64,000 nucleotides of DNA from Oceanospirillaceae bacterium (GTDB taxonomy: Bacteria > Pseudomonadota > Gammaproteobacteria > Pseudomonadales > Litoribrevibacteraceae). Made by a program: the position numbers and the translations under genes. Below the pieces are notes generated by a model that was not told the DNA's origin, ran no database searches, and saw only the letters and a program-made list of their open reading frames with translations. This document shows, in pieces, positions 32,671-43,189 of the stretch; the stretch's first letter is position 1, and every line of letters starts with the position of its first letter. The stretch spans positions 310,001-374,000 of the forward strand of contig JADFAD010000006.1 in the NCBI GenBank assembly GCA_015665455.1, written 5' to 3'.

Positions 32671-35600
32671 CTACGAAATACGTTCGTCCGAATTTATCAG
32701 CCATTTTACGAGCATACCTTTTAACGCCTCGGCATTTATGGGCTTACTTAAATAATCATTCATACCTGCATTAATACATTTTTCTTTGTCTCCCTTCATT
32801 GCGTTCGCAGTCATGGCAACAATGGTTAAGTCTCTATAATGCTCAGACCCATCCCCATTACGAATTCTCTGAGTGGCTTCATAACCATCCAGTTCAGGCA
32901 TCTGACAGTCCATTAGTATCAATGTATAAGGCGCGTTGTCTGGTGCTTGTACTAATGAAGATAACGCTTCCAAACCGTTCCCCGCTACATCACACGTAAG
33001 CCCCATGCCCTCTAGAATACCCGTTGCCACGGCTTGGTTGATGTAATTATCTTCAACCAAAAGGATACGCGCATTTTGAGGCCAATTAATTACTGGTTCC
33101 TGTTCAGAGTCAACCAACGCAGTTATTATTGACGTTGATTCAGTATCATTAACAACGTCTTGATCTACTTCAATCTCACCGTTAGCATCCGTATGATCAA
33201 GCTCCTGTAAATAATGATGCGTGACAAGCGGCAAGGCCTTTTCTAATGCCTCACCACCTTCAAGCACGACTGACAGCGCATCAAATAAATCCGACGTCGT
33301 GGTTGGTTTTGGGAAGTAAGCGGAAAATCCAATATCAGCAAAACGTTTAGCATCGCCTCGAGTACTCATAGACGTCATCATCACCAATTTGGTTGGGTCA
33401 AAATGGTTCTCCGCTCGAATTAAGGCGCCTAACTCTGCACCGTCCATCTCAGGCATTTGCATGTCTAAAAATGCAACTGTGAACATCAGGCTTTCAGTAT
33501 CCTGATACCTAGCGTTCAACATTTCTAGCGCTTCATTCCCGCTGCTCGCCTCAACAACGTCGGCGCCCCAATGCTCCAACTGACCACGTAATACAGCTCG
33601 ATTCGTGGTATTGTCATCTACGATTAAAATCGGCGCGCCTTTGATGTCTGCATGCGGTAAAACAAGACAAGACTGCTTGCTGGCTTCGAGTTTAATATGG
33701 AATTGGAACGTACTGCCTCTTCCTACGCCACTGATAACTTCTATTCCTCCCCCCATTAATTCGCAAAGTTGTTTTGAAATCGCTAGACCGAGACCTGTTC
33801 CGCCATATTTCCTAGTCGTTGAAGCATCCACTTGGGTAAAAGAATCAAACAAATTATCTACTTTGTCTAACGGAATACCAATACCTGTATCTTCAACGGA
33901 GCAATACAGCAACAAAGAACCATCGCGCTCTTCAATTAATTCAGCACGTACTACGATCTCGCCCTCTTCCGTAAACTTAATTGCATTACCCACAAGGTTA
34001 GTCAGAATCTGGCGAATTCTTCCTGGATCTCCCTTAACCATAGATTGCTGGACAAGGGTTACGTCCAAAATCATCTCCAGACCTTTTTCTTGGGCTTTAT
34101 GCGCTATGGATTCTGAAAACTCTCCTAAGGTGGATCGTAAATTGAAATCTAGAATTTCTAATTCCAATTTACCCGCTTCAACTTTAGAAAAGTCCAAAAT
34201 ATCATTAATCAATGTAAGGAGTGATTCCCCGCTGGATTTAGCCAACTCAATTCGATGTCTTTGGTCGTCCGTTAAATCACTTTTCTGAACCAACCCAAGC
34301 ATACCCAATACACCATTCATTGGAGTCCGTATTTCGTGACTCATGCTGGCTAAGAACTCAGACTTATATCGATCTGCATTTTCAGCGGCTTGTTTACCCT
34401 CAATCAGAGCTTTCTCAGCTTCTTTACTTGTGGTGATATCTCGGATCAGTCCTGTAAAGATCTTGCCTTCCGTCGTTTCTACCTCTGAGACGGCCAAATG
34501 GATGTCAAAAATCTCTCCTGTCTTCTTCATCGCTTGCAACTCACGACCGGCATCTATTATATTTTTTCTGCCAGTTTGGCCATACGCTTTCAAATACTGG
34601 TCGTGAACTTCCGCGTAAGCAGAGGGCATCAACATATTGATACGCTCACCAACGATCTCGTCTTCCGCATACCCAAACATGTTCGTAGCTGCTTTATTCA
34701 CCGATAAAACCAGTCCTTCAGAATCAATCGTTATAATCGCATCTGCCGCCGAATCAAGAATGGACTGTAGACGATCAGACAATTCATTCGCTTGATCCGC
34801 CGCCAAACTTTGAGCGTATATCGCATCATCAATTCTTAAGATTAAATTATTAAAGCTTCGAGCAAGAACCCCCATTTCATCTTTCGACTTAATCGGCAGT
34901 TTCTCCAATCGACCTGTGTGCTCATAGGTCTCCACTGCATTGGTCATGGCAACAATCGGTGAAGAAATTCGACGGGACGCAACCACGGCCAAAGCCAACG
35001 CAACCAGCGCCATCGAAACACCTAATAACAAGCTTCTGTTCCGAAACGATTCCAATTCAGAGCTGATTTTTTTCTTATCATGTTGAAGCAATAACACAAT
35101 GGACTCATCGCTTCCAAATTGATCAAAATCGATGACTCTTAAAAAAGAAGCAGACGTCTCATCGTGGGCGTTGGACAGCTCAGGAAAAGACTTTTGATTA
35201 ATATCATTGCCAAGAACGTCAGAAAGAGCAGGATAGATCTCCTGTAAACTATGCACCTCTTTTTCATGAGTTTCGACGTCGTCTTCTGTGTGAAATAACA
35301 AATCCCCCTGTGGGTTTGCCAAGTAAAACGACACGCCAGAAAGGTTTCGTTCAACCAAGTGATGAATGAATTCACCAAAATCAAAATCAAGAATAACGTA
35401 ACCAAACACAGTGCCTTGATCATAAATGGGGGTGACTACTTGAGCAAAGAGGTTATGTGCCGTACTGGGCGTGTGACTATTAAAGGATTTGTTCTTTAAC
35501 GAAAAATGGACGTCGCCGGGGTTCAGTGTCAATGCGTCCCTGAAATCCTGTTCTAAAAGTGTTCTTTTTAAACGACTGTCTGGCACGGATTGAACGCCGC

Positions 35601-36990
35601 CGATGTTATGAATAACATTAATTAACTCAAAACCACCATCAGCGACACCTACGTAACGAGCCCCCTGATAAATAGGCTTAGTTAATAACATTTCCGATAA
35701 AGTCTGAGTTAACCGACTCTTCCATGCCTCATACTCATTTGGGCTTTGCTCTTTTTTAGCATTTAACATGCCTTGTACGGGAGGCGTTCTGCTTAAGAAC
35801 ACCACATCACTGGACGCTTGTTGGTACAACTGGCGCAACATGCTGGATATCAAGTTGCTTTCAATCTTTAAATCTTCAATTTCTTGCTTATGAACTAAGC
35901 GCACACTTTCTAAATAAAAACTGAAGCTGATCACCAACGCCACCGACAAAGCCAATAAGAATGCAGCGGTTGGAATAAGCACCCCCATAGGTCGACTGGC
36001 TTTGCCAACATCAAGCATGTCTTTCTGGGCTTTGCCTTTAAAGTCAAAATACCGTTTGCCCGTTTCAAAAATGGCTCCTTCAGCCTTATGAACAGACGTA
36101 TTCTTAACCAGATCTAAAAGCACTCCAATTAAAACAATACTGTAAGCAAAAACTTTTAATGCGTGGGCAATATTGAAATGGTTATCAAACAACGCAACGG
36201 AACCAAACGTCATATGCAGTTGAGTCGCTACTTCAGGAATGATGCTCAAAATCAGAGCAAATTTAATGATTGAAGGTTTTTGTCGATACCAAATCGAAAA
36301 CAATGTCCCACCAAAAAGAAATAACGCCAACGGCAATAAATCAAACGGGCGAGTAACCAACGCATTTGGGTACATTGTTTTCGGAAGCTCAGCACTCACT
36401 GCCGCCCAATGGACCACTGAATATGCAATAACAATAAAGATGACACTGATAAACAAGAGTGTTGATAGGCTGTGCAGTCTAGTAATTTTTTCGCGTGTTA
36501 CTCCAGCTCGTTCCACCGACTGTCTGGTTATCCACAAACTGATGCTTGCACCAATAATAATGATCGATGCATTAAAAATTCGCGAAAGCGCCCAAGTAAA
36601 AGGTATAAAATCCATATTTGGCGCTTCAGCCTGAATGAGGCGCATTGCAGCCAGTGTATGAAACGTATCGACAAATCCTGCACACACCAAAGCCATGCCG
36701 ATAACAGGGACAGTAACATCACGCCGTACTGAGTAATGTAAAAAGTAAGATAAAGCGGCGATCAGCGCGACACATACGGCACTCCATTCCAATAGAGCAT
36801 GATGGCTTGCGCCTTTTAGAACATGAAAGAAATCCTCAACAGTAATCTCTCCATGAGCAAATGTCAGAGAGGAGAAAGGCACCGTATCCGATGAAAAATC
36901 AAAACCAAGGAGATTTAAACCAAAGGGAATGCAACATAAGATAAAAACAAAAAATGTTATTCTGATTTGAATATTTTTCCATAAATTCAT
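32671..36990 (-). CDS. hybrid histidine kinase: MASE3-like, Cache-like, HAMP, PAS, HisKA, HATPase, two receivers
   Basis: About 1439 residues. A polytopic N-terminus of about seven helices ('GFVDTFHTLAAMRLI', MASE3-like) is followed by a second membrane pair enclosing a periplasmic Cache-like sensor, HAMP, and a PAS near 745-870. HisKA follows with 'MSHEIRTPMNGVLGML' (His near residue 885), then the ATPase ('NAIKFTEEGEI', 'GTGLGLAISKQL') and two receivers ('ILIVDDNTTNRAV'...'AFLDMQMPEMDG'; 'ILLVEDNYINQAV'...'LMDCQMPELDGYEA'). No Hpt domain is present, so phosphotransfer must use another protein. An ATG at 37020 is possible, but it lacks a Shine-Dalgarno. Its catalytic half is highly similar to the neighbouring kinase. 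Confidence 0.9.
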   Translation of the reverse strand: MNLWKNIQIRITFFVFILCCIPFGLNLLGFDFSSDTVPFSSLTFAHGEITVEDFFHVLKGASHHALLEWSAVCVALIAALSYFLHYSVRRDVTVPVIGMALVCAGFVDTFHTLAAMRLIQAEAPNMDFIPFTWALSRIFNASIIIIGASISLWITRQSVERAGVTREKITRLHSLSTLLFISVIFIVIAYSVVHWAAVSAELPKTMYPNALVTRPFDLLPLALFLFGGTLFSIWYRQKPSIIKFALILSIIPEVATQLHMTFGSVALFDNHFNIAHALKVFAYSIVLIGVLLDLVKNTSVHKAEGAIFETGKRYFDFKGKAQKDMLDVGKASRPMGVLIPTAAFLLALSVALVISFSFYLESVRLVHKQEIEDLKIESNLISSMLRQLYQQASSDVVFLSRTPPVQGMLNAKKEQSPNEYEAWKSRLTQTLSEMLLTKPIYQGARYVGVADGGFELINVIHNIGGVQSVPDSRLKRTLLEQDFRDALTLNPGDVHFSLKNKSFNSHTPSTAHNLFAQVVTPIYDQGTVFGYVILDFDFGEFIHHLVERNLSGVSFYLANPQGDLLFHTEDDVETHEKEVHSLQEIYPALSDVLGNDINQKSFPELSNAHDETSASFLRVIDFDQFGSDESIVLLLQHDKKKISSELESFRNRSLLLGVSMALVALALAVVASRRISSPIVAMTNAVETYEHTGRLEKLPIKSKDEMGVLARSFNNLILRIDDAIYAQSLAADQANELSDRLQSILDSAADAIITIDSEGLVLSVNKAATNMFGYAEDEIVGERINMLMPSAYAEVHDQYLKAYGQTGRKNIIDAGRELQAMKKTGEIFDIHLAVSEVETTEGKIFTGLIRDITTSKEAEKALIEGKQAAENADRYKSEFLASMSHEIRTPMNGVLGMLGLVQKSDLTDDQRHRIELAKSSGESLLTLINDILDFSKVEAGKLELEILDFNLRSTLGEFSESIAHKAQEKGLEMILDVTLVQQSMVKGDPGRIRQILTNLVGNAIKFTEEGEIVVRAELIEERDGSLLLYCSVEDTGIGIPLDKVDNLFDSFTQVDASTTRKYGGTGLGLAISKQLCELMGGGIEVISGVGRGSTFQFHIKLEASKQSCLVLPHADIKGAPILIVDDNTTNRAVLRGQLEHWGADVVEASSGNEALEMLNARYQDTESLMFTVAFLDMQMPEMDGAELGALIRAENHFDPTKLVMMTSMSTRGDAKRFADIGFSAYFPKPTTTSDLFDALSVVLEGGEALEKALPLVTHHYLQELDHTDANGEIEVDQDVVNDTESTSIITALVDSEQEPVINWPQNARILLVEDNYINQAVATGILEGMGLTCDVAGNGLEALSSLVQAPDNAPYTLILMDCQMPELDGYEATQRIRNGDGSEHYRDLTIVAMTANAMKGDKEKCINAGMNDYLSKPINAEALKGMLVKWLINSDERIS

Positions 36991-37113
36991 CAGAGAGTGA
37001 GTCCTTTCCCCATTTATCATGGGTTAAAAATAATAATCAACAAGCCTACTTATCAATCTAGACCATACACAGCTGATTACTATGTTTAAGAACTAATATG
37101 TAAAACTAAGTGA

Positions 37114-40100
37114 TTAGTCGTTACCTCCACCATTCAATAGCCATTTCACCAACAATTGTTCAAGTTCAACCGCATCAACAGGCTTAGAAAGATAATCATT
37201 CATACCAGCCTCTAAACAGGCTTCCCTATCGCCTTTCATGGCATTGGCCGTCATCGCAACCACAGGGATATTGGTGTTTCTTGCTTCGCTGTCACCTTGG
37301 CGGATAGCCCGCGTTGCATCGTAACCATCCATTTCTGGCATCTGGCAATCCATCAGAACGATGGTATAAGGCGAATCCTCTGGCGCGTGTCTCAGTGCAT
37401 CTAACGCCTCCAAGCCATTACCAGCCACATCGCACGTTAAGCCCATAGACTCAATGATGCCCGTTGCGACGGCTTGATTGATGTAATTATCTTCCACCAG
37501 TAGCATACGCGTCCCATCTGGCCAAGCCCTTTGCGATGAGCCTTCATCTTTTTCTGCATCAAAAATTAACTCTTTATTATCCCCTCTGCCCTCAGAAAGT
37601 TCTTTAAGGTAATGATGCGTTACCAACGGCTTCGCCTGTTCCAGTGTTTCACCGCCCGCAATAACAACTGACAACGCATCAAATAAGTCTGAAGTGGTTG
37701 CAGGTTTCGGGAAGTACGCGTCAAAACCAAGGTCCGCAAAGAATTGTGCATCTCCTCGGTTACTTAGGGATGTCATCATGACCAATTTAGTCTTATCGAA
37801 ACATGAACGAGTCCGAATCTTTCTTCCCAGTTCCGCTCCGTCCATCTCTGGCATTTGATAGTCCAAGAAAGCCACACTGAATTCGGGCTCTTCATGATTG
37901 TTCAACTTATCGTTCATAATTTGAAATGCCATACCAGCGTCAGGAGCCTCTGTAACGTTCGCGCCCCAGTACTCTAATTGTTTTCTCAACACTACACGGT
38001 TAGTGTGGTTATCATCTACGATTAAAATAGGCACTTCTTTAATATCAACGTCAGGAATCACAAACGTCGACTGGTCGCTTGGTTCCAACTTAATATCAAA
38101 CGTAAAACAACTCCCTTCCCCTAGCTTACTTTCTATGGAAATTTCGCCATCCATAAGCTCACAAAGCTGCTTACAAATAGCCAGCCCCAAGCCCGTACCG
38201 CCGTACTTTCGTGTTGTCGATGCATCCACTTGAGTAAATGAATCAAACAACGTAGTTACCTTATCTTCGGGGATACCTATACCAGTGTCTTTAACCGAAC
38301 ACTTCAATCGTAAGGTTTGAGGACTTTCCGTTTCCAAAGAAACACGAACAACGATTTCCCCCTCTTGGGTAAACTTAATCGAGTTGCTCACTAAGTTGGT
38401 CAAGATTTGGCGAATACGACCCGGATCACCTTTCACCAGTGATTGCTGAACCTGCGTCACATCCAAAACAACTTCAATGCCTTTGTCTTGAGCTTTCTGA
38501 GCAATGGCTTCAGAAAACTCTCCAAGCATCGTTCGTAAGTTAAAGTCGAGAAGTTCTAAATCCAGCTTTCCGGCTTCAACTTTAGAAAAATCCAAAATAT
38601 CATTAATAAGTGTCAGTAATGATTCCGCACTGGATTTAGCCAAAGATAAATAATGGGTTTGTTGCTTCGTTAATTCACTTTGCTGAAGAAGGCCTAACAT
38701 CCCCAAGACGCCATTCATAGGCGTTCGAATTTCATGACTCATGGACGCTAAAAATTCACTCTTTGCCTTTGCAGCCAGCTCGGCTTCATCTTTAGCTTTT
38801 GCAAGATCTTGACGCGCTTTGATTCTTGCATCTATGTCTTGCAAGGAACCAAACAATCGAACACATTGACCATTCTGAAACTCCGCTTGGCCCGTAGCGT
38901 TCACCCAGACTTCTTTACCCTTCGCCGTAACTAGAATTAACTCTTCATCCCATGGCGTGCCATCAAATTGACCTTTCTTAACCGCCTCCCGGATTCTGTC
39001 TCTGTGTTCACCTTCTTTGTAAAAGTTGAGCGCAGCATCCAAGTTAGGTTCGTAGTCCGCAGGAACATCAATGATCACTTTGGTCATGTTTGACCAATGA
39101 ATCGCATTATCTAAAACATCCACTTCCCATGCGCCCATTCTTCCTTGAGCGCTCATTTGTTCTAACATTTGTTGTTGTTTTGCCAGTTGAAGCTCAACTT
39201 CTTTCTGCTCTGTGATGTCTCTAATCAAGGCAGTAAAAACACTCTTTTGGTCTACGATAACTTCTGAGATGGAGATCCAGGTCGAAATGGTAGAACCATC
39301 TTTCCTAAAAACCGTTAGCTCTGTCGTTTCATTTAATAACTGCGATCCTTTGTGTGACAAATAATGTTTGCTAAATATGTCATTTGGATTTGAATGTTCG
39401 TTTACAGTTAATAGATTAATAGGCCGACCTATAATGTCAGCCTGTTTATAACCGAATATGGATTCTGCGGCATTATTAAAGGAAAGAATTAAGCCTTCCT
39501 CATCGTACGTAATAATGGCTTCCGCTGCGTTATCAACCAACGATTGAAGATATTGCAGCGCTTCTTTTGCTTCTTTCGTTCGAGACTGAACCTCTACTTC
39601 CAACCCCTCTCTAGCCTTCGCAATTTTGTCACCCATGAAGTTAAATTCTCGGGCAAGCAAAGAAATCTCATCTTTGCCACTGATGACAATTTTATGATCC
39701 AAGAAACCATCTGAAAACTTCTTTGCCCCTTCTTGAAGGCGTCTAATTCGAAATAAAACCAGCTTATTCGAGGCAATCGATAATCCGAGGACTAAAACAG
39801 AAATCAACACAAAAGACGTGACTAAGAGTAGGGTTCGTTGTTCTGTGACGGGTTCTAAGACGGAGTGTTTATCAAACGCTAAATTTAAGAGCAGCATTTG
39901 GTTTGCAAAAGGTTTCTCCATCTCCATTTTTAGATATTGAGCGTCTACCCCCCCTTCACCAGCTATGAGATTATTATTCTCATCCACCAATTGACTATAA
40001 ACTACCGGATACCCATAGGACTTCAAGCGACTTACTTGACTCGATAACTGATGCGTCATTGCATCTTCAAATCTGAAACTTAAAACGACCCAACCAAGGG

Positions 40101-40653
40101 CTTCTCCTCTCACTACAACAGGAGCAACGAACCATTGTGCATAACCACCAACGAGCTCCATCTTTTGAAGAAACGGGTCAACTCCAACTTTACCGCGAGT
40201 TACACCTTTGTCAGCTTGGCGAGCTAAAAGCGGGTGATCAAGAATGGTCTCCCCTAACAATATCTCAGAGAATAACTTTCTACGATTTGAATCCAAAGTA
40301 TTAACTGCAAATACATTTTTTTCTTTATCCAACAATAAAACATAAAATAAATCCGGGTACGCTGCGACAATCTGATTCAACTGACTGTTAATACCGATGC
40401 TGTTACCACGATCTAAAGACCGTCGGATACCAGGATTGGCAGAAATAACCTTCGCGGACTTTTCAACGTATAACAATTCTTTGTCGATCTGATCGGAAGT
40501 ATTTTGTAAGGTAATATGAAGAAATTGATCAATACCTTGAAGTAAAGAGATTCGGGTTTGATTATCTAAAAAATAGCTCACAGCAATGACACAAGGCAAA
40601 ACGCAAGCTATTGAAATCAACACCAGCTTTGAACCTAAGTTCAGTTTAATCAA
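37114..40653 (-). CDS. hybrid histidine kinase: Cache-like sensor, HAMP, two PAS, HisKA, HATPase, two receivers
   Basis: An 1179-residue kinase. A membrane helix near residues 10-30, a periplasmic Cache-like sensor to about 275, a second helix and HAMP to about 350 are followed by PAS domains (about 365-485 and 500-620). HisKA 'MSHEIRTPMNGVLGML' has its His near 636, with 'NSIKFTQEGEI' and 'GTGLGLAICKQL' in the ATPase, and there are receivers near 876 and 1051 with intact Asp. No Hpt is seen. It overlaps the upstream solute-binding gene by eight bases, so the binding protein probably feeds its periplasmic sensor. It precedes the paralogous kinase by about 120 bases. Confidence 0.92.
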   Translation of the reverse strand: MIKLNLGSKLVLISIACVLPCVIAVSYFLDNQTRISLLQGIDQFLHITLQNTSDQIDKELLYVEKSAKVISANPGIRRSLDRGNSIGINSQLNQIVAAYPDLFYVLLLDKEKNVFAVNTLDSNRRKLFSEILLGETILDHPLLARQADKGVTRGKVGVDPFLQKMELVGGYAQWFVAPVVVRGEALGWVVLSFRFEDAMTHQLSSQVSRLKSYGYPVVYSQLVDENNNLIAGEGGVDAQYLKMEMEKPFANQMLLLNLAFDKHSVLEPVTEQRTLLLVTSFVLISVLVLGLSIASNKLVLFRIRRLQEGAKKFSDGFLDHKIVISGKDEISLLAREFNFMGDKIAKAREGLEVEVQSRTKEAKEALQYLQSLVDNAAEAIITYDEEGLILSFNNAAESIFGYKQADIIGRPINLLTVNEHSNPNDIFSKHYLSHKGSQLLNETTELTVFRKDGSTISTWISISEVIVDQKSVFTALIRDITEQKEVELQLAKQQQMLEQMSAQGRMGAWEVDVLDNAIHWSNMTKVIIDVPADYEPNLDAALNFYKEGEHRDRIREAVKKGQFDGTPWDEELILVTAKGKEVWVNATGQAEFQNGQCVRLFGSLQDIDARIKARQDLAKAKDEAELAAKAKSEFLASMSHEIRTPMNGVLGMLGLLQQSELTKQQTHYLSLAKSSAESLLTLINDILDFSKVEAGKLDLELLDFNLRTMLGEFSEAIAQKAQDKGIEVVLDVTQVQQSLVKGDPGRIRQILTNLVSNSIKFTQEGEIVVRVSLETESPQTLRLKCSVKDTGIGIPEDKVTTLFDSFTQVDASTTRKYGGTGLGLAICKQLCELMDGEISIESKLGEGSCFTFDIKLEPSDQSTFVIPDVDIKEVPILIVDDNHTNRVVLRKQLEYWGANVTEAPDAGMAFQIMNDKLNNHEEPEFSVAFLDYQMPEMDGAELGRKIRTRSCFDKTKLVMMTSLSNRGDAQFFADLGFDAYFPKPATTSDLFDALSVVIAGGETLEQAKPLVTHHYLKELSEGRGDNKELIFDAEKDEGSSQRAWPDGTRMLLVEDNYINQAVATGIIESMGLTCDVAGNGLEALDALRHAPEDSPYTIVLMDCQMPEMDGYDATRAIRQGDSEARNTNIPVVAMTANAMKGDREACLEAGMNDYLSKPVDAVELEQLLVKWLLNGGGND

Positions 40654-41599
40654 CGTATTTAAACCCTTTAAAGTTTTCAGGCAGTTCTAGCTTAACGGCC
40701 TGAAGACTCTTTCTATTGACCAAAATAAGGGGGGGGTCTTGCAACAAGCTCTGTAAATTCGATGGCGATTCATGTTCTTTTAAAATCTTAATCGCCATGT
40801 CACCCGACATTTCACCTAACGTAAAAAAGTCAGCAACAGGACCAAATGTCGAACCATCCAGTACGCCTTGTTTATTAGAGCTCAAAATTGGTGTCTGGGT
40901 GGCCTTCGATATTTCTATTAATGCAGCCTCCCCACCTCCCTGCATTAAGGTATCGGTTGTAGTAATAAATACATCGGTTGTTTTGTGTATGGATTTAGCA
41001 ATTTTAATGACTTCTTCAATAGAACTTGCCGGGCTATCTTGAACCTCTATGCCAGAACGTTTTAGTAATCGAGCCAAATTTACCGTCTGAATTTTCGAAT
41101 TAGGCTCCCCTTTACGTCGAAAAATAGCTGCACGTTTGACTTCAGGCATGGCTTTCTTAAGTAAGTTTACATAGTTTTTTAACGGTACAAAGTTACTGGT
41201 ACCCACTAAGTTATTGCCTGAATATTCGAAAGACTCAATTAACCCTGCATCTGACGGGTAAGTAACAATGGAAAATACAATGGGTGTTGTTTCTGGTAAA
41301 TGCTCTTTAATAAGGATGGTGCCCGGCGTCGTTAAACTGAAAACCAAATCCACTTTCTCATCTCTAAACTCTTTGGCTATTTCCGTTTGCTTTTGCTTGT
41401 CGCCGCCCGCGTTTCGATAGAGGTAGGTGACATTTTCATTTTCAATATAGCCGCCTTTTTTCAAGCTTTCTTTAAACCCTGAGACATTTTCTGGATAACC
41501 ACTCCAAACCGAAATCCCTATCTTTAAAGGAGTTGAATCACCGAACGCCGCCCCACCCATTATCAGCAGCACAACTAGAAACAACTGTTTAACAAACAT
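40646..41599 (-). CDS. TrpX-type ABC substrate-binding protein, probably a sensory partner
   Basis: A 317-residue exported protein with a signal peptide (ending near 'GGAAFG') and a PF04392-type two-lobe fold: 'KIGISVWSGYPENVSGFKESLKKGGYIENENVTYLYRNAGGD', 'LVFSLTTPGTILIKEHLPETTPIVFSIV' and 'TDTLMQGGGEAALIEISKATQTPILSS'. Relatives bind tryptophan or other aromatic compounds for ABC import. Here no permease or ATPase follows; the stop overlaps a hybrid kinase gene by eight bases. A LuxP/LuxQ-like arrangement, in which the binding protein presents a ligand to the kinase, is the best inference. Ligand unknown. Confidence 0.85.
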   Translation of the reverse strand: MFVKQLFLVVLLIMGGAAFGDSTPLKIGISVWSGYPENVSGFKESLKKGGYIENENVTYLYRNAGGDKQKQTEIAKEFRDEKVDLVFSLTTPGTILIKEHLPETTPIVFSIVTYPSDAGLIESFEYSGNNLVGTSNFVPLKNYVNLLKKAMPEVKRAAIFRRKGEPNSKIQTVNLARLLKRSGIEVQDSPASSIEEVIKIAKSIHKTTDVFITTTDTLMQGGGEAALIEISKATQTPILSSNKQGVLDGSTFGPVADFFTLGEMSGDMAIKILKEHESPSNLQSLLQDPPLILVNRKSLQAVKLELPENFKGFKYVD

Positions 41600-41718
41600 C
41601 CTAACTCCCTGTATACATTGAATTTATCGGTTATATTCATCGATAAGTCTACTAGCAAACAATATAGCTCAGATAGAATATTTTTCCAGAAATATAAAAA
41701 CAAACTGAAGGTTGATTT

Positions 41719-41759
41719 ATCATACATATGATTTATCATATATATGAATTTTCATATAT
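41719..41759. promoter_or_regulatory. two ArsR-type palindromes upstream of arsR
   Basis: ATCATA-CA-TATGAT (41719-41732) and ATATATGAA-TT-TTCATATAT (41740-41759) are separated by seven bases. Both are built on TCATA/TATGA half sites, as expected for ArsR-family operators, and they lie 11-52 bases before the arsR start. Two sites suggest cooperative repression of the whole operon. Confidence 0.65.
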
Positions 41760-41770
41760 TAGGTCTATAA

Positions 41771-42118
41771 ATGAATCCTGTTGAATTTTATAAGTGCATG
41801 GCAGATGACACTCGCTTAAAAAGTTTATTGTTAATTGCTCAGGAAAAAGAGCTTTGTGTGTGTGAGCTAACGGAAGCACTGCAAGAAACTCAACCGAAAG
41901 TCTCTCGCCATCTGGCTCAACTCAGGAAATGCCAGTTATTGACCGATCGTCGGCAAGGGCAGTGGGTTTACTACCGTATTAACCCAACATTAGAAGATTG
42001 GGCCAAACTAGTCATAGAAAATACACTTGTAAGCAATCAAGCGTTTCTTTCTGAGAACATTAAAAACCTTGAAAACATGGGTGATCGTCCAGAACGAACT
42101 AAAAATTGCTGCGCATAG
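41771..42118 (+). CDS. arsR: ArsR-family arsenite-responsive repressor
   Basis: A 115-residue winged-helix repressor: '[56 protein letters not shown]'. The metal-sensing C-x-C sits in 'ELCVCEL' at the start of the DNA-recognition region, and '[10 protein letters not shown]' ends the wing. A C-terminal 'NCCA' adds two more thiols. It is the first gene of the operon with GAPDH and arsJ, behind two palindromic operators. As(III) binding should release it from DNA. Confidence 0.93.
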   Translation: MNPVEFYKCMADDTRLKSLLLIAQEKELCVCELTEALQETQPKVSRHLAQLRKCQLLTDRRQGQWVYYRINPTLEDWAKLVIENTLVSNQAFLSENIKNLENMGDRPERTKNCCA

Positions 42119-42174
42119 CAGTACATCAAATCTTCATTATTGAAACCAGTTTATATAAAAATCAGGGTAATAGC

Positions 42175-43185
42175 ATGACAATTAAAGTAGGAATTAACGG
42201 TTTTGGCAGAATGGGAAGACTTGCTTTAAGAGCCGCTTGGGATTGGCCTGAAATCGAGTTTATTCAAATTAATGACCCAGCAGGTGATGCTGCAAGCTTA
42301 GCGCATTTGATCACCTTTGATTCAGTGCACGGTCGCTGGTCCCATGAAGCTAACGCAGACGGCAATGACATCGTCATCAACGAACAACGTATATCATGCA
42401 CTCGAAATAAAACCATTTCAGAGACAGATTGGTCTAATTGTGACGTAGTCATTGAAGCATCAGGGAAAATGAAATCCAAATCTTTGCTTCAGGCTTACCT
42501 AGATCAAGAGGTTAAACGTGTTGTGGTTACGGCACCTGTCAAAGAAGACGGTGTTTTGAATATTGTATTGGGAGTCAACGATGACCTCTACGATAAAGAG
42601 CAACACCGCATCATCACCGCAGCCTCTTGCACCACAAACTGTCTAGCACCTGTGGTGAAAGTCATTCATGAAAAGCTTGGCATTAAGCACGGGTCAATGA
42701 CCACCATCCACGACATTACTAATACGCAGTCTATCTTGGATACACCCCACAAAGATTTACGTCGAGCGAGGGCATGCGGCATGAGCCTCATCCCTACCAC
42801 TACCGGATCGGCAACCGCAATAACCCATATATTTCCTGAACTCAAAGGAAAGTTAAATGGCCACGCCGTTCGTATACCTTTGGCCAATGCCTCCTTAACC
42901 GATTGTGTCTTTGAAGTTGAAAAAGAAACCACGGAAGAAGAAGTAAATGCACTTTTTAAAACAGCTTCTGAAAACGAATTGAAAGACATTCTCGGTTATG
43001 AAGAACGTCCTCTCGTTTCCATTGATTATAAAACTGACCCTCGCTCGAGCATTATTGACGCACTCTCTACTATGGTCGTTAATGGTACCCAGGTGAAACT
43101 GTACGCGTGGTACGACAATGAGTGGGGCTATGCAAACAGAACCGCTGAGCTTGTTCGTATGGTTGGCCTAGAAGATAAGGGCTAA
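42175..43185 (+). CDS. glyceraldehyde-3-phosphate dehydrogenase of the arsJ operon
   Basis: A 336-residue GAPDH: '[19 protein letters not shown]' binds NAD, '[15 protein letters not shown]' holds the catalytic Cys (about residue 152), '[19 protein letters not shown]' and '[16 protein letters not shown]' are typical. In arsJ operons a dedicated GAPDH makes 1-arseno-3-phosphoglycerate from arsenate, which ArsJ exports (established for Pseudomonas aeruginosa). The gene order here matches. A longer frame from 42106 exists, but AGGG before the ATG at 42175 and the family N-terminus fix the start. Confidence 0.93.
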   Translation: MTIKVGINGFGRMGRLALRAAWDWPEIEFIQINDPAGDAASLAHLITFDSVHGRWSHEANADGNDIVINEQRISCTRNKTISETDWSNCDVVIEASGKMKSKSLLQAYLDQEVKRVVVTAPVKEDGVLNIVLGVNDDLYDKEQHRIITAASCTTNCLAPVVKVIHEKLGIKHGSMTTIHDITNTQSILDTPHKDLRRARACGMSLIPTTTGSATAITHIFPELKGKLNGHAVRIPLANASLTDCVFEVEKETTEEEVNALFKTASENELKDILGYEERPLVSIDYKTDPRSSIIDALSTMVVNGTQVKLYAWYDNEWGYANRTAELVRMVGLEDKG

Positions 43186-43189
43186 TGAA

